In this document: piece after piece, positions 1-11,870 of the stretch
Layout of the letters: the number at the start of each line of letters is the position of its first letter
Position numbering within the stretch: the first letter of the stretch is position 1
NCBI GenBank assembly: GCA_905160935.1
Contig: CAJHZI010000091.1
Coordinates: forward strand, 126,123 to 190,122
Direction: 5' to 3'
Length of the DNA stretch: 64,000 nt
From: Enchytraeus crypticus
Lineage: Eukaryota; Annelida; Clitellata; Enchytraeida; Enchytraeidae
Notes under the pieces: generated by a model
The model's input: only the letters and a program-made list of their open reading frames with translations
Database searches by the model: none
Told to the model about the DNA's origin: nothing
Made by a program: the position numbers and the translations under genes

Positions 1-820
1 AAAAATCTGTTAAAACACAAATGTAAAATCACAGTTGATAAAAATTTAAATTATTTAAAAAGTTAAAATAATGACAGAATTCTATTCGGTTAGACAGGAA
101 GTCAATCTATCCACCGGACGTCAACAGCTCCAGATGGAGACAAAGACTGACAGATCGAGTCCTACCAATTTGTCCCTCTGTCAACATCGTCGATTACGTT
201 CAAAGATTAGCTCACCATATCAAACTAACCAACGTCCAACCTGTCCCACCCCTATGCTCTACTCTCAGCCCTACCTTTTCTCCATACTCCCACTGCTCCA
301 GTGCACGCTCTTATCAAGACAAGTCTGAAGTCACAGCTATCAATCAACGAATCAATGAATAAATTGATGAGAATTTTACGTTCGTTTTATCGTCTGTTCA
401 TTCTGTCAACCCCGTATTTGTCGTGATTAATCTGCACTACAGTCAAAGTCAAATTGTCTTTAGTTAGGAAATAGTAATTTTAGTTACTCTGTATTCTGCG
501 TTAGGAGGGGTAACACTAAGGAGTGAAGAGGGGAGAGGTAGAATGAAACAGGAAGAAGGGGTGGGAATAAACATGACTGCGTGCTGGTCGGGGCTTGATC
601 TTAACGTCAAATTTCAATGAGAGACCGAATGACTTGAAATTGTTCAATTTACTGTCGGCTGGACCTGAGCTTTCATCGTCTTCCTCAGTTCGTAACCTTG
701 TTCACCAGACTACAGCTGACATGAAGGCTGCTTGGAGTCGTCAGTGTTTGAATAGACAATTGAAGCTGGTAATTTAATCCCCGTTATATTATTTAAATAC
801 ACGTTTTAGTTCTTTTCTTA
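1..820. other. Intergenic, no gene seen
   Basis: AT-rich sequence with a GA-rich purine patch near 515-560. The open frames present (for example 71-328) have no recognisable domain, and their composition looks like chance. No repeat family that recurs elsewhere in the window was recognised here. Confidence 0.5.
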
Positions 821-822
821 CA

Positions 823-1045
823 CTTCTCTCTCTCTTAATGCACTGCCTACTGGCAAGTCCATGGTACATAACGCCTCCACGTTTGTCTTCGGCTTTCCTC
901 TTCATGTCCACATATGAAGCATATGAACATATGTATCTTTAAATCATCTGCAAATTTTACATCTTGTAACAATTTTGGTCCTACTTTTATTCGTTCTTCC
1001 ATGTCTTTCATGGCTTCCTCCATCTTTGCCTTCCTCCATCTTCTT
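823..1045 (-). mobile_element. RTE-like LINE fragment, internally deleted
   Basis: Read on the minus strand, 823-930 is the LINE 3' end seen at 5.0-5.1 kb: the end of the ORF, the ATGGACTTGCCAGTAGGCAG signature, then TAAGAGAGAGAG. Positions 950-1045 correspond to the reverse-transcriptase core around the FADD box of the 4-kb copy. The roughly 600 bp that separate these parts in the 4-kb copy are missing, so this is a deletion derivative. No open frame survives. Confidence 0.75.
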
Positions 1046-1187
1046 CAACCAAGTACAATTATTTTAAATATTTTATTTATTTTAATTTTAACTTTTTGGC
1101 CAATGATGGGTTGGCGAGTGTTCCAAAGATTTGTGTAGTATTTGGTAGTGATATAGAGGAAGCATATGTGGCATCAAAGTATTCTGT

Positions 1188-1326
1188 AAAAAGCTGACAA
1201 GGCTAACGCTAACATCAGTTTCCTCACTTGAATGCGATGTCAGTGACGGACGAGCTCAAGAATTGAACCCCGAACATATTGATCCGCTGTCTACGATCTT
1301 ACCGACATCGCCACCACCTCCAGCCA
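1188..1326 (-). mobile_element. tRNA-derived SINE, family A
   Basis: On the minus strand a tRNA-like head (degenerate A box, then a B box close to GGTTCAATTC) is followed by the tail CACTGACATCGC...GAGGAAACTGATGTTAGC. The same unit recurs at 8.1, 20.1, 31.9, 54.3, 56.3 and 61.3 kb. The tail resembles the 3' end of the L2 LINE at 20.6 kb. Confidence 0.75.
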
Positions 1327-1985
1327 GGTATATAAAGAGTAAAATGTTTCAGTGTTCATAAGGGCAATGAATATCGTGAAAGTATTTTTAATCAACTCCG
1401 AGTATGAGCTCACTACATGACGTCATAAGCCTAATATTGGGAATGCAGATTTCAGAATGTTGCAAAGAATTCGACTAAAATACGCATTGAATAAAATTCG
1501 TTCACTGCTTGCGCTAATGAAAGAGAGAATCGAAGTTGACGAGCCAACGGTTCCTATAATCAACATGCTACAATAATGTACTACTGTACATTGCACTATT
1601 TATTACGTCATAAATCATTATACAGTATAATATATCCATAAGAATACTTAACTACGATGATTGACGTTTCGTTAGAATAATAACCATAAAATATGCAAAA
1701 TATTTTTGGTTACATTCAAGTTAAAGTTTCACCATTATTAGACAATTGATGAGTTTACTTGTAGTGAGGAATTGAAAGTTGGGTGGGTTTTTTTTGAGAG
1801 GAAATGATTTACTAAAAAAAGGTAATTGAAGGAAGAATGGAGCGAAGAAGCGAAGAAGTTTAGGAAATATCGTGACATTGGATGCTGAATGATTTGATAA
1901 TTTATTCGTACGTTTATGAAGAAAAATGCAAGGAGAAGAAATGTGGGTGGAGTTGTGTTAATAAACTACAAATAGACAGTACAAT

Positions 1986-2026
<41 letters not shown>

Positions 2027-3280
2027 AAGGCATGCACAGTAGTTGGAGCCAAAAATGCATAATAAATCATTCATGATATGCGCATCATTTCGAGAACCAA
2101 TTTGATGCTGGACTTTTAACGAAGATCGAAGGGAAAGTAATCTGATATATTGTGCATTTTGTAAGATATGGCGTAAAACTTCCAATGATTTCATTTTTGA
2201 AGCAACGCTTCAATCGCACTATTGTTAGTAAAATATTGCCTTATAATCAACCTCAATGTAAGTACTACTTAAGCAAAACTCCGTATTTCATTGTTTCTCT
2301 TTATTTCATGATGCGCTTTAAGCATTTATGTTTTACTATGTTATCGGCAACACTTGATAACAAAACTATAAATAGTCATTCATGCACAAATTGTGTGAAT
2401 CTATCAGAAGTGTAAAATTTCCCGTATTTCAAAGCTTAAATTCTTCCTTTCTACGCTGATAATCAGCAGACTACGAGTAGCATTTAGGCGGCTATTTCAA
2501 CGACTGAAATCAGCCATTATGAGCCATGTCAAACGTCAACAGTCTTACGCATCCTCCTTCTCCAATAGAGGGTGTCCCTCAAAATCAGTCTACGATGAAA
2601 ATAGTAACTGGTCTAAAAGCGTTGCATGTAATCTTCCTGACCGGTTAAACTATTTTATATTTCTCTTTGAGTGATGATGTTTGAATAATATTTTGTTTCT
2701 TACGCAATGATTTAAATTAAGGTTGTGAAATGGACGCTAGTTTGATTTTAAAAATCTATCCCTTAGCAAAGATTAAGGATCAATTCGGAATTTTGATTGT
2801 ATTAAATAAGAAATAATTTAGAAATAATTAATGATTACATATGATATTATTTTAAAATTTATGACTATTAATAAAGTTAATCACGTATTTTGGCCCTTCT
2901 CAGGTGAAGCCTAATTGAAATATAGATAATTGAAATGTATGAATATTCAACTAATTTGTATGAATTCTATTTTAGAACAATGAGATGTACCTCCCACTTC
3001 AGGATAGCAAGAGTTAATAAATTCAACTTGTAACGTGGTTACGAGTGGATTCATGTCCAATTTTGAAACATTCAAAAGACAATTTTTGGTACTTCTTTTC
3101 TGGATTTTGCACCGCTTTTATCCTTTTATCCTTTTTTTATCGCTTTTATCCTTTTGCTCTTCGGCTTGGAATTAGCTCAATAGTGTGGTCGTTTAAGGTA
3201 ACAATATTCTAAACTCAAATAAATTAAAATAATTTTCTGCTATTGTTGTTACTGAATTAATATTATTCTCCAGGAGATAA
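1327..3280. other. Intergenic AT-rich DNA with a (GA)n tract
   Basis: No gene was recognised. A perfect (AG)n microsatellite of about 36 bp sits at 1989-2024. A non-repetitive, mixed-composition patch around 2500-2600 has no recognisable coding signal. Confidence 0.5.
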
Positions 3281-3283
3281 AGC

Positions 3284-3345
3284 TGGTAAAGCTGAAGTTA
3301 ACGTCAGTTTCCTCACTCGAAAGCGACGACAGGAAAGCGATAATG
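3284..3345 (-). mobile_element. SINE family A, 3'-tail fragment
   Basis: Contains only the tail portion, GCTGAAGTTAACGTCAG then TTTCCTCACTCGAAAGCGA, read here in antisense. The tRNA-like head is absent. Confidence 0.65.
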
Positions 3346-3499
3346 GTGCAGTATTATTTAGTTCAACAATACAGAAGTTTCTTGTACAGCCAGTATCTCT
3401 AGTTATCTTATACCTGTCTTATACTTTTTGCTATAGAACGTCTACTTTTTGACTCGGTGGGAATTTATCTATAGCGGTTGCATTTCTATACCAACACCA

Positions 3500-3870
3500 A
3501 CCTGTCCGTTTATTTCAGGACTCAGTCCATTCGGGATCCGATCAGTCCCGCGACGTCCCGGCCTCCTTTCTTTAAATGAACCCTGCCTCGGATAATTTTC
3601 AGCAAATACCCATTAGAGACGATTCCAAGTTCGACCGTCAAAGACTCTCTGGACGGATTCACTTCCGCCATTCCGCTATTTTAGGAAGCGTGTCCGTCGC
3701 TTGCATCCGGCAGATATCCGAGACAAAAGAGCTCCACGACAGTCTATCGGAGGGAACTCAGAACGAGTGCAGTTTTCACGAATATCTAATGACAGTACTT
3801 TACTTGCTCGATTTACTTCCAATCGTGTGTCGACGAGTTGACGCTGGTGACTTAGACGAATAAAATTCTT
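3500..3870. other. CpG-containing complex island, possible conserved element or exon
   Basis: A non-repetitive stretch clearly richer in G+C and CpG than its surroundings (for example CAGTCCCGCGACGTCCCGG at about 3544). A 95-codon frame is open on the plus strand at 3576-3863, beginning MNPASDNFQQIPIRDDSK, with no known domain. It could be an unrecognised exon or a regulatory element; neither can be decided from sequence alone. Confidence 0.3.
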
Positions 3871-4005
3871 CAGAGCAGAGGAACGAAGTAGACCGGAGTT
3901 GTAAAATGTGCTAAAATGATAAAAAAATTATGAAAGTCATAATTTTAAGTCATAATTTTTATTTATAATCATTCATAATATTCATTAATCATTTCGCTTA
4001 TGATA

Positions 4006-5125
4006 TGAATGATTTGCGAAAGAAGCGTAGAATATGGTAATGACGTTTTTGTATGCTTTTAGACTTCGAAAAGGCCTTTGACAGGATTGATTGGATAACG
4101 ATGATGAATATCTTAAAAAAATAGGAATTGACTGGAGAGATAGAAGACTAATTTTGAAATTGTACATGAATCAAAGAGCAGTAATCAAAATCCAACAAGA
4201 ATACTCAGAAGAAGGTGAAATAGGACGTGGAGTAAGACAAGGTTGTAGAATTTCGCCACTGCTGTTTAACATTTACGCTGAGGCAATGATGGAGGAAGCC
4301 ATGGAAGACTTGGAAGAAGGAATAAAAGTAGGAGGGAATTTGTTACAAGATGTACGATTTGCAGATGACCAAGGAATGGTAGCGGGCAGCGAGATTGGAT
4401 TGCAGAAGATAATGGATAGGCTGAATGATACGGCCCTAAGATATGGCATGAAGATTAACATAAAAAGACCAAGGTTATGAGAGTGTCCAATAATAAAGGT
4501 GAAGTTAATATCACAATAAATGGTACGAAATTGGAACAGGTAAGGAGTTTCAAATATTTGGGTCATACTATGACCGATGATGGGAAATGTGAGACAGAAA
4601 TATGCACTAGGATTGCACAAGCAAAAGCGGCCTTTGGTAGTAGAAAAGAACTATTAAAGAACAAAAAGTCTAAAGAAAGACACAAAGATAAAATAGTGAA
4701 AACTTTGGTTTAGACCACGCTATTATATGGATGTGAAACATGGACCTTAAGAAAGGAAGATATTAGGAAACTGGAGGCATTGGAAATGTGGATTTGGAGA
4801 AGAATGGAGAGGATTAGCTGGACTCAAAAGGTTACAAATGAGGAAGTCCTGGAGAGAGTTGGCACAGATAGACAGTTGATAAATGTATTAAGAAATAGGA
4901 AGAAGAGATGGATAGGACACATTCTAAGGGGGGAAGGTCTATTAAAAGAGGTCATAGAAGGTAGAATGGAAGGAAAAAGAGGCAGGGGCAGGCCGAGATT
5001 AGGTATGTTAGATGATTTAAAGACCCACTCATATGTGGAAATGAAGAGGAAGGCGGAAAACAGAGAAGAGTGGAGGCGTTATGTACCATGGACCTGCCAG
5101 TAGGCAGTGCACTAAGAGAGATGAA
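4006..5125 (+). mobile_element. RTE-like LINE, 5'-truncated reverse-transcriptase pseudogene
   Basis: Encodes the reverse transcriptase and C-terminal region of a non-LTR retrotransposon, which copies its own RNA at nicked target DNA. In order: DFEKAFDRIDW, GVRQGCRISPLLFNIYAEAM, an altered catalytic box FADDQ, FKYLGHTMTDDG, LLYGCETWTLRKED, the RWIGHILRGEG block and GRGRPRLG, ending at YVPWTCQ then stop. The frame is broken by a missing base just before DFEKAFD (about 4058), by lesions around 4470 and by an in-frame stop at about 4711. The endonuclease and the start of the ORF are absent. The element ends in GGCAGTGCACTAAGAGAGA. The C-terminal blocks suggest an RTE-related clade, but the clade is not certain. 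Confidence 0.85.
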
Positions 5126-6035
5126 TGATTAGTATGGTTTATATGACAGTATTGATTCGTGAAAAGCAGATGAAAATCACGAAGAATATGATATTAAAAT
5201 TATGAATCAATTTTAAGAAACTTAATATTGCATATTTTTCCACTAATTTTTTTACAATTTCTGCCTGTTTTATTTCATTACGATAAATAAACAGTTACAA
5301 AGAGAACAAGGGAAAACTTCAGTCTTTTTCGGTAATGTATTTTTCAATTTACAGCTGTTGTAATGAAAAGTTTTTTCCGTAAACTAAGAGATCCATGAAA
5401 CATTGATGAAAGAAGAAACTCAACCTACCATTTCCACTACCTATACTCAATATATAGATCTATTGCTAGACTATCACAATTCTTCTTTGCTACACAATTT
5501 AATCAAACATTGGCTCAACGCATACTTTTCAATCAACTCTCAGTGTAACTCACTTCATACGCCGAGAACTTATCCTTATTTATGAAAGTCCTAATGCCAA
5601 TTTATTTCCGTAAAATGATAAGATTCGCAGCATTTAAGAACGTTTCCGTGGGAACACGAATTGAAGCTGGTCAAGCGAAAAAGGCAGATATGCGCGTAAG
5701 TTTATCGTCGTATCACGTGACGCTGGCTGTAGATCAGGCGACAAGCGTGACAGGTCTCCTAGGGGCGCCTGTGTAGTGGTGAGATTGCTCCTAAATCCGT
5801 TCCTTGTTTCACTTGTCGATCCGTAATACCTCGTCAAGCTAACAAGCCCTCATTTCACCCTCCATCCCACCCCATCTACCTAAAAGTTGGTTCTATATGC
5901 TCTATCCGTGAAGCTCTCTATTATGACAATAAATTTATAAGCAAGACTGCAGTTATGCTAACAAATAGAGTAGCAAGAAGACTCTGCATTTGCTACCGTG
6001 AAATATTAATATTAATATTAATATTATGGGTAAGC
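5126..6035. other. Intergenic, no gene recognised
   Basis: AT-rich, with a less repetitive patch at about 5580-5880 that is open on both strands (5582-5776 plus, 5634-5837 minus). Open frames on both strands argue against coding. A short (ATATTA)n run lies at 6003-6027. Confidence 0.4.
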
Positions 6036-6150
6036 AGAGTTATTTCCTCTAGGTATGACGCCCCTGCCCAGTAAATGTTGGTCGAAGCTGACGAAGACAT
6101 AAGGGGCCCACCTCGTCATAAGCAGAATCCCCTAAGAATAATGGCATATT
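6036..6150 (+). repeat. Dispersed repeat body 'C'
   Basis: The sequence around ATGACGCCCCTGCCCAG...GTCGAAGCTGACGAAG...CCCACCTCGTCATAAGCAG recurs at 42.78-42.88 kb in the same orientation and inverted at 54.85-54.91 kb. It is non-coding. In all three places an RTE-like LINE 3' end follows on the plus strand. Confidence 0.65.
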
Positions 6151-6295
6151 ATTAATCAATCAATAATCAATAAGTATTTAACGTCCGGTTTCTCGCCATA
6201 AGGCAATGTCAGGAATGTCTCTTGCAGACTCTACAGAAACAGGCGCCAAAGCATCACACGAATGGAATGTTAATTATTATTAAAAGGAATGTTAT

Positions 6296-6412
6296 AAATA
6301 ATTTAAAGATCCACTCGTATGTGAACACGAAGAGAAAAACGGAAGATAGAGATGAGTAGAGGCGTTATATACCATGGACCACCTGCCAGTAGGCAGTGCA
6401 CTAAGAGAGAGA
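6296..6412 (+). mobile_element. RTE-like LINE 3' end fragment
   Basis: Carries only the last part of the family ending: ATAATTTAAAGATCCACTCG, degraded codons, then CCAGTAGGCAGTGCACTAAG and (GA)n. It is about 117 bp and severely 5'-truncated. Confidence 0.75.
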
Positions 6413-7870
6413 GAATATTAATATTAGTAATATTAATTTGAGTTACTTGCATCGGTTGATTTGTAGTTAAAACAACTTAATAGTTGGTTGCTCATGAGTT
6501 ACGATTATTTATGGTATCTTAGTTGTTTTCCTGGTTATATTAGTACTGAGATAAACGTTTAGTTTGGTATGTTCAAACAGTTTCAAAGAATCACACATCG
6601 TCCTATCATACAATCAGAGAAAATATGTATTAGTGTTTATGGTTTCAAGTGTGAATAATCTCAGCCATACTGGAGAGCAGGGTACAAGAGCATGCTATAA
6701 ATAGCTGTAAAGCTAAGTTTGACGTGTGTTTCCACAACACATGAGAACTCTCAGGTACTGTCCAGCTGGGATTGAGTTGATGATCTCCAGAATATCTGGT
6801 AAACTTGCCAGCCACAAGACCACCCATTGCGCAACACTGCTCGAATTATAATTATGATTATACGCTAATTACATACTCTGAGCCATTTCTAATTTTGTGC
6901 AGTGATTTAGCATAATTTTTCTTTTCTGAGTACACCTATATGAAATCTTCTATCAAGGAAAGTTCAAATTATATAATTATGTTTACCATAACTATTTATT
7001 ATTCAATTTTGTTTACTATAAATCATTATTTAATAATATTTAATATTAATATTTACTATTCAATTATGCTTTATTCATTAATATAATTTTTGTTGTTATT
7101 ATTAACCCAGCTTCCAATCTGTAATAAATCGGACACCAGTTCTTTTCCCTATAGCATTTAGTCAACACGGAGACTTTTTATGAAAGCCCGTGTGACAATG
7201 GAGAAGTTATCAGATTTTCTGCTACGCGTCAGCAGACAAGAAAAGCTGAGTGACTGTGTAAAGTGAGTCACAATGCTCAAACAATTTTACGCCTACTGCC
7301 TTCGACAACTTCCCGTTTGGTCCAATTCTGTATGAGGTCATGTAAAATTCTTTCTACGCTAGATCTCCACGTAAGTGTTCAGACATTTTAGCGTGATATA
7401 CGCTCATCCTAAGGTTAATGAATCTCATAAAATGAAACTACTTTCAGATCTGTTCTCTGAGATCATAACTACTACTATTTATAGTTTTTCCAATGTTAAA
7501 ATACGCAAATATTTTAATACTTTAAAAATACATTCCATTAAATCTCTTCAGACAATAGAAAATCATTTTTTTAATATTTGCCGCTGTACAGACGATTAAC
7601 GAATTAAATTTGTCCTCTAAAGAAAAAGAGGTTGCTTCAATCAATCGGCCTTGTTAAAAAGACCAAATACAACACTTTATGTTTAGTCTACAATACGTGC
7701 TAGACTAAATTTTAATCTATGCATAAATAATCCCTAATAAAAACCTACACTATCCCAAGCTTAACTCTATTCTAAATTAATTATAATCTAATCATAAAAT
7801 TAGTCTAATACGATCAGCTAGGCTGTAACCAATTATATTAAAAGATGCACGAAAAATTACTTCAGTCGAT
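6413..7870. other. AT-rich intergenic DNA
   Basis: No gene or recurring repeat was recognised. Frames such as 7375-7599 are AT-rich chance frames. Several short ATATT runs lie around 7020-7090. Confidence 0.5.
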
Positions 7871-7872
7871 TA

Positions 7873-8182
7873 CAAAAAAGCTAATGTTAACGTCAGTATC
7901 CCAGAGTGATGGAAGGTTATTCTTAAATCCGCGCCGGCTGCAATTGATGCGTCATCAAAAGGCAATGATTACTAATAACCATGAAGAGGAAGGAGGAAAT
8001 GGGTCTTAAACAAGCATCTGTGCTTCCTGACCCAGTGTGCCGTTATGTTTATGTATGTTATGTTTCCTCACTCGAAAGCTATATCAGTGACGGGCGAGTC
8101 CAGGATTTGAATACTGCACATACTAATCCGCGGTCGAGTATCTTAACGACATCGCCACTGGCTTCAGCCACCGTTGAAGACG
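7873..8182 (-). mobile_element. SINE family A, interrupted by about 165 bp
   Basis: The tail end (AAGCTAATGTTAACGTCAGT) is at 7873-7895. The rest of the same SINE, from TTTCCTCACTCGAAAGC through the B box and A-box-like region, resumes at 8065-8180. The intervening segment contains AAAAGGCAATGATTACTAAT, which recurs at 13.76 and 17.92 kb, and a short stretch resembling the RTE-like LINE codons (ATGAAGAGGAAGGAGGAA). This suggests an insertion or rearrangement inside the SINE. Confidence 0.6.
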
Positions 8183-8865
8183 CCACTGGCTCCAGTTCAG
8201 TTTACATCGCCACTGACTCCAGCCACGATTACCTGAAATGGTCCTCAGAAAATTCTGATTGCAGAATGCATATATTCTAAAATCTGTTATCAGTTCCTTA
8301 AAAAGAGAATATTAAACAGTGGCAGAGTGTTAAACCTTCAACAATTATAAATATCTCCTGACCCACGACCCTGTCAATAATCTTAGACCTACCTTAATCC
8401 TGTAATATATGAGTATAACGATATCTTTATCAGGAACCGACATATAGTTTGGGTTTAAAGGTCCTACAGTGATGTGATTAAGACATAAATATTACAACTT
8501 GCATGAGTTTTATGTTGCCAGCGGAAATATAAATTCTGTAAATAGAGGGTTAAAAGCTGCTAGTATAGGTAATTATGGGGAGATGATAATTAAATTATTT
8601 AAATTAATGTTAATATCTGTGAAACCGTTGCAGACGAATCTTTGAGCAAGATTCTAAAACCAATACTCGTTCTCTAATAAGTTGTGACTAAGATGTCCAA
8701 GACGCATATTCCTAAGCAATATGTACTTCACGTTTTGTTAAGTTTAATCATCGACCAATACATTATTCCTACTCAGGATATTTACTTTACTAAACCTCTT
8801 CATAAAAGATTGTTCCAGATAAATTTTAGTTATACAATTTATCTGAAATAAATAAATAAAGCTTT
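8183..8865. other. AT-rich intergenic DNA
   Basis: No gene was recognised. A short (AAAT)n-like run, AATAAATAAATAAAG, at 8848-8862 may be an eroded retroposon tail. Confidence 0.45.
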
Positions 8866-8869
8866 ATAG

Positions 8870-9240
8870 GATGGGACTGCAGGATTTTTGAAATCTACGT
8901 CCGAATGAAAAGCATGTAGTATCCACCGGAGCGTAGCGGCTCAATCCCGCCGTCCAGAGATATCCCTAGCAGAACATCCCGGACCCCCGACGGGCTCACG
9001 TATCCGAGATAATCCGTGAACTAATTGAACACAGCACTGGCAGAACATAAATCAGCAGGGACAGACTGGCTGAAGGATCCGGATGTCTTATTCCCTCGGC
9101 GGATATTAAAAGGGTTCTGGAATATGATCACTTCGATTTGACGATCATGTCTTCATATAAACTCTCCTCCAGTCGATGGCTGAACGACTAATCCCCACAG
9201 CTTTCCAGGAGAGGTTTTCTAAACTGCCTGGCGTACTGTC
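8870..9240. other. CpG-containing complex island
   Basis: Non-repetitive and richer in GC and CpG than its flanks (GTATCCACCGGAGCGTAGCG at about 8920; CATCCCGGACCCCCGACG at about 8977). There is no long frame on either strand and no repeat copy elsewhere. It is a candidate conserved non-coding element. Confidence 0.3.
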
Positions 9241-10312
9241 TATTAATCGATACTACGTAAAAATCTATGCAGTCTATGCAAACTATCAATGTATTATTGA
9301 TATTTCAAATTAGTTCATACCGTTCATTAATTGGTATTCCTTACCAATCGACACTGAAAATTATTTTATTGATGCAGTCTATTAATTGAAGTCTATTAAA
9401 AGATGTACCAACTATTCTATATTCAGTGTAAATGTTGTCAAATAGTTGCTGTCATTATTATCATTAGCTAATCAGTATAGGCTACGAATCGCTGCAGTAT
9501 TAATTTCATACTAAATAAGTATATGCTTAAAATTCTTTTAAGGTTAAATAAGCGCAGTTTTCGTTGAAATAATAATCAAATTTTAAAAAAAGTGATTCTT
9601 TACGTACTATTCGGCTTAGATATACAGTTAACGACAAGCTAACGTCAGTTTTATCTAGATGAATTCTTGAAGCAGAAAGTAGCTACAAAAATAGAAATTG
9701 AACCGAAAAATTGAGAAAATTAAAAATTTTAATAAGCATTTGACATTTATGAAGATGCAAAATTTATTCTACTAAAAGATAAATAATGTATGTTAATATC
9801 AATATCATGAAATTGTATCCATAGGCTACTAAAAGCCATTAATTGAAATTGGTTAATATTTTCAACGTTCTTTATAAGATTTTTGCATCAATATACATGT
9901 ACATGTAATTATGTCTTCTAAATATATCATTACTGATCAAAAACGTTTCTCGTGCTATTTTCTAACAATGATACCAACGGTAATCGAAATAGTTTTAGAC
10001 ATTTCATAACGTCAATGAAAGACAGAGTTCTCGACAGAAACATGTTGCTTGGAGATTATTGCTATAGTTGTGCGGCAAGAAAGAGAACGAGGAGTAAGAA
10101 TTACGAATGTTCGTTGAACCGGTTGGATTACCTGCCAGTGTATCTAATCAATGTATTTATTGTATTAATATATTTAATAAATGTAGCTACTATATCAATG
10201 TATCTAATCAGAGAATCTTATTTATCAATGCATCTAATGACCGTATCTAATGCATCAATGTGCGTAATAACTGTGTCAAATATTGACATATTCTAGAAGA
10301 TAGCATAGCATA
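9241..10312. other. AT-rich DNA with a degenerate tandem repeat
   Basis: Positions 9241-10130 show nothing recognisable. Positions 10135-10280 repeat a unit of about 30 bp around TATCTAATCAATGTAT, TATCAATGTATCTAATCA and TATCAATGCATCTAATGA. This makes the overlapping frame 9952-10296 look low-complexity rather than coding. Confidence 0.5.
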
Positions 10313-10313
10313 T

Positions 10314-10660
10314 ACAATGTGGATTTGGAGAAGAATGGAGAGGATTAGCTGGACTCAAAAGGTTACAAATGAAGAAGTCCTGGAGAGAGTTGGCACAGAT
10401 AGACAGTTGATAAATGTATTAAGAAATAGGAAGAAGAGATGGATAGGACACACATTCTAAGAGGGGAAGGTCAATTAAAAGAGGTCATAGAAGGTAGAAT
10501 GGAAGGAAAAAGAGGCAGGGGCAGGCCGAGATTAGGTATGTTAGATGATTTAAAGACCCACTCATATGTGAAAATGAAGAGGAAGGCGGAAAACAGAGAA
10601 GAGTGGAGGCGTTATGTACCATGGACCTGCCATTTGACAGTGCACTAAGAGAGAGAGCAT
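10314..10660 (+). mobile_element. RTE-like LINE 3' fragment, young copy
   Basis: Begins inside the ORF at the WIWRRMERISWTQKVTNEEV block and runs to the 3' end. By eye it differs from the 4-kb copy at about ten positions over some 330 bp, including a 2-bp insertion (GGACACACATTC for GGACACATTC at about 10449) that shifts the frame. The (GA)n tail is short (CTAAGAGAGAGAGC). Such high identity implies recent activity of the family. Confidence 0.85.
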
Positions 10661-11280
10661 AGAATAAATAAAGAGCTAAATATAATAAAACAGGTTTGGG
10701 ACAAGTGAGTTAAATTTATGAAGGCAACGAGTATACGATCGTAAACCAATGCTCGCCCAATAATTCAAAACATCAATTTTTATTTCAGTCTTTACATTAT
10801 ATTCAATTCAAATATAATAAGTACATAAAGGTGTTACTTCTATTTCTACCATCAGTGACCTCCTACCACCAGTGACCTTTTACCACAAATGGCATCAGAT
10901 AAAAGGTAAAATATTCATATGAAATAACACCTCCATTAATCTGAGCAATCATGGAGGACACATGCTCATCCAACTTGCTGCTAATTTCAATGGTACGGAT
11001 AGAGGCCTGCCCCCTGGGAATTCAAAAAGATCTGCAGGACAATCTCCGTTTGTAGTGAAACGATGCAGAATTCCCGAGAGTCAAAGTTCTGACGGGTCGT
11101 GCAGTATGATTGAATGCAGATAGGAGCCAGTAATAACAAAAGTTAGAAAGCGTGCGAGACAATGCCATATAGAGGTAGGTATGCTGATAGATTATGGCCG
11201 GTGTTGCATCTTCTCTTTCCTTGTGGATTGTAAAAGTAGGCTCAAAGTATAAATTCTTGCATTTATCTGACATCACGCAT
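10661..11280. other. Intergenic, nothing recognised
   Basis: Contains a local duplication, CCTACCACCAGTGACC / TTTTACCACAAATGGC (10840-10890), and a mixed-composition patch at 10940-11270 with an 84-codon minus-strand frame lacking any known domain. Confidence 0.4.
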
Positions 11281-11284
11281 TTTT

Positions 11285-11870
11285 AAAGATTGAGATGAGC
11301 AGTTAAATCAATTTACAGACTAGATTGTTAAACAATTAAAAGATTAAGCAGCTAATTAAACTATTAGTTAAAGACAGGGATTTTCATCTGTAACTTAAAC
11401 GGAACACCAATAGATTTCAATCTGTTACCTGATCAATGTAAAATGTAAGTTAAGGACTTAGTTAAGCAGTTAATTTAAAAATGTAAGATTTAGTTAAGCA
11501 GTTAATTAAACGATTAGGTCGTAATAATGATATTACATGTTCCGCTAAATTTATCTTGGTAGATAATTATGGCCTACACTAAGGATTTTATTGAACCTAA
11601 CTAATAATTAATGGAAATGTTTGTATTTGTTATTATTATTTTTATTTTATTTAAATTCGGAATATGTAAGTGCCACTTTTGGGCCTTTATATCCGTTCAT
11701 GCGCTCTAACTGTCTATTGTGAATGCCAATTGATATCATGTGCGTATGATAAATGAAATAAATAAATAAATAGATTAATTAAACAGGGGTTTTTGCACCT
11801 GTAACTTAAACCCAACACCAATGGATTTTAATCTGTTACTTGATCAAGGTATAATGATACTGATGATAAA
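11285..11870. repeat. Local degenerate direct repeats
   Basis: A segment of about 75 bp (CTGTAACTTAAACGGAACAC...AATCTGTTACCTGATCAATG) at 11372-11445 is repeated at 11785-11855 (CTGTAACTTAAACCCAACAC...TTGATCAAGG). Between them TTAGTTAAGCAGTTAATT is repeated in tandem (11456-11510), and an (AAAT)n retroposon-like tail ends near 11770. These look like duplicated copies of one unknown element. Confidence 0.6.
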
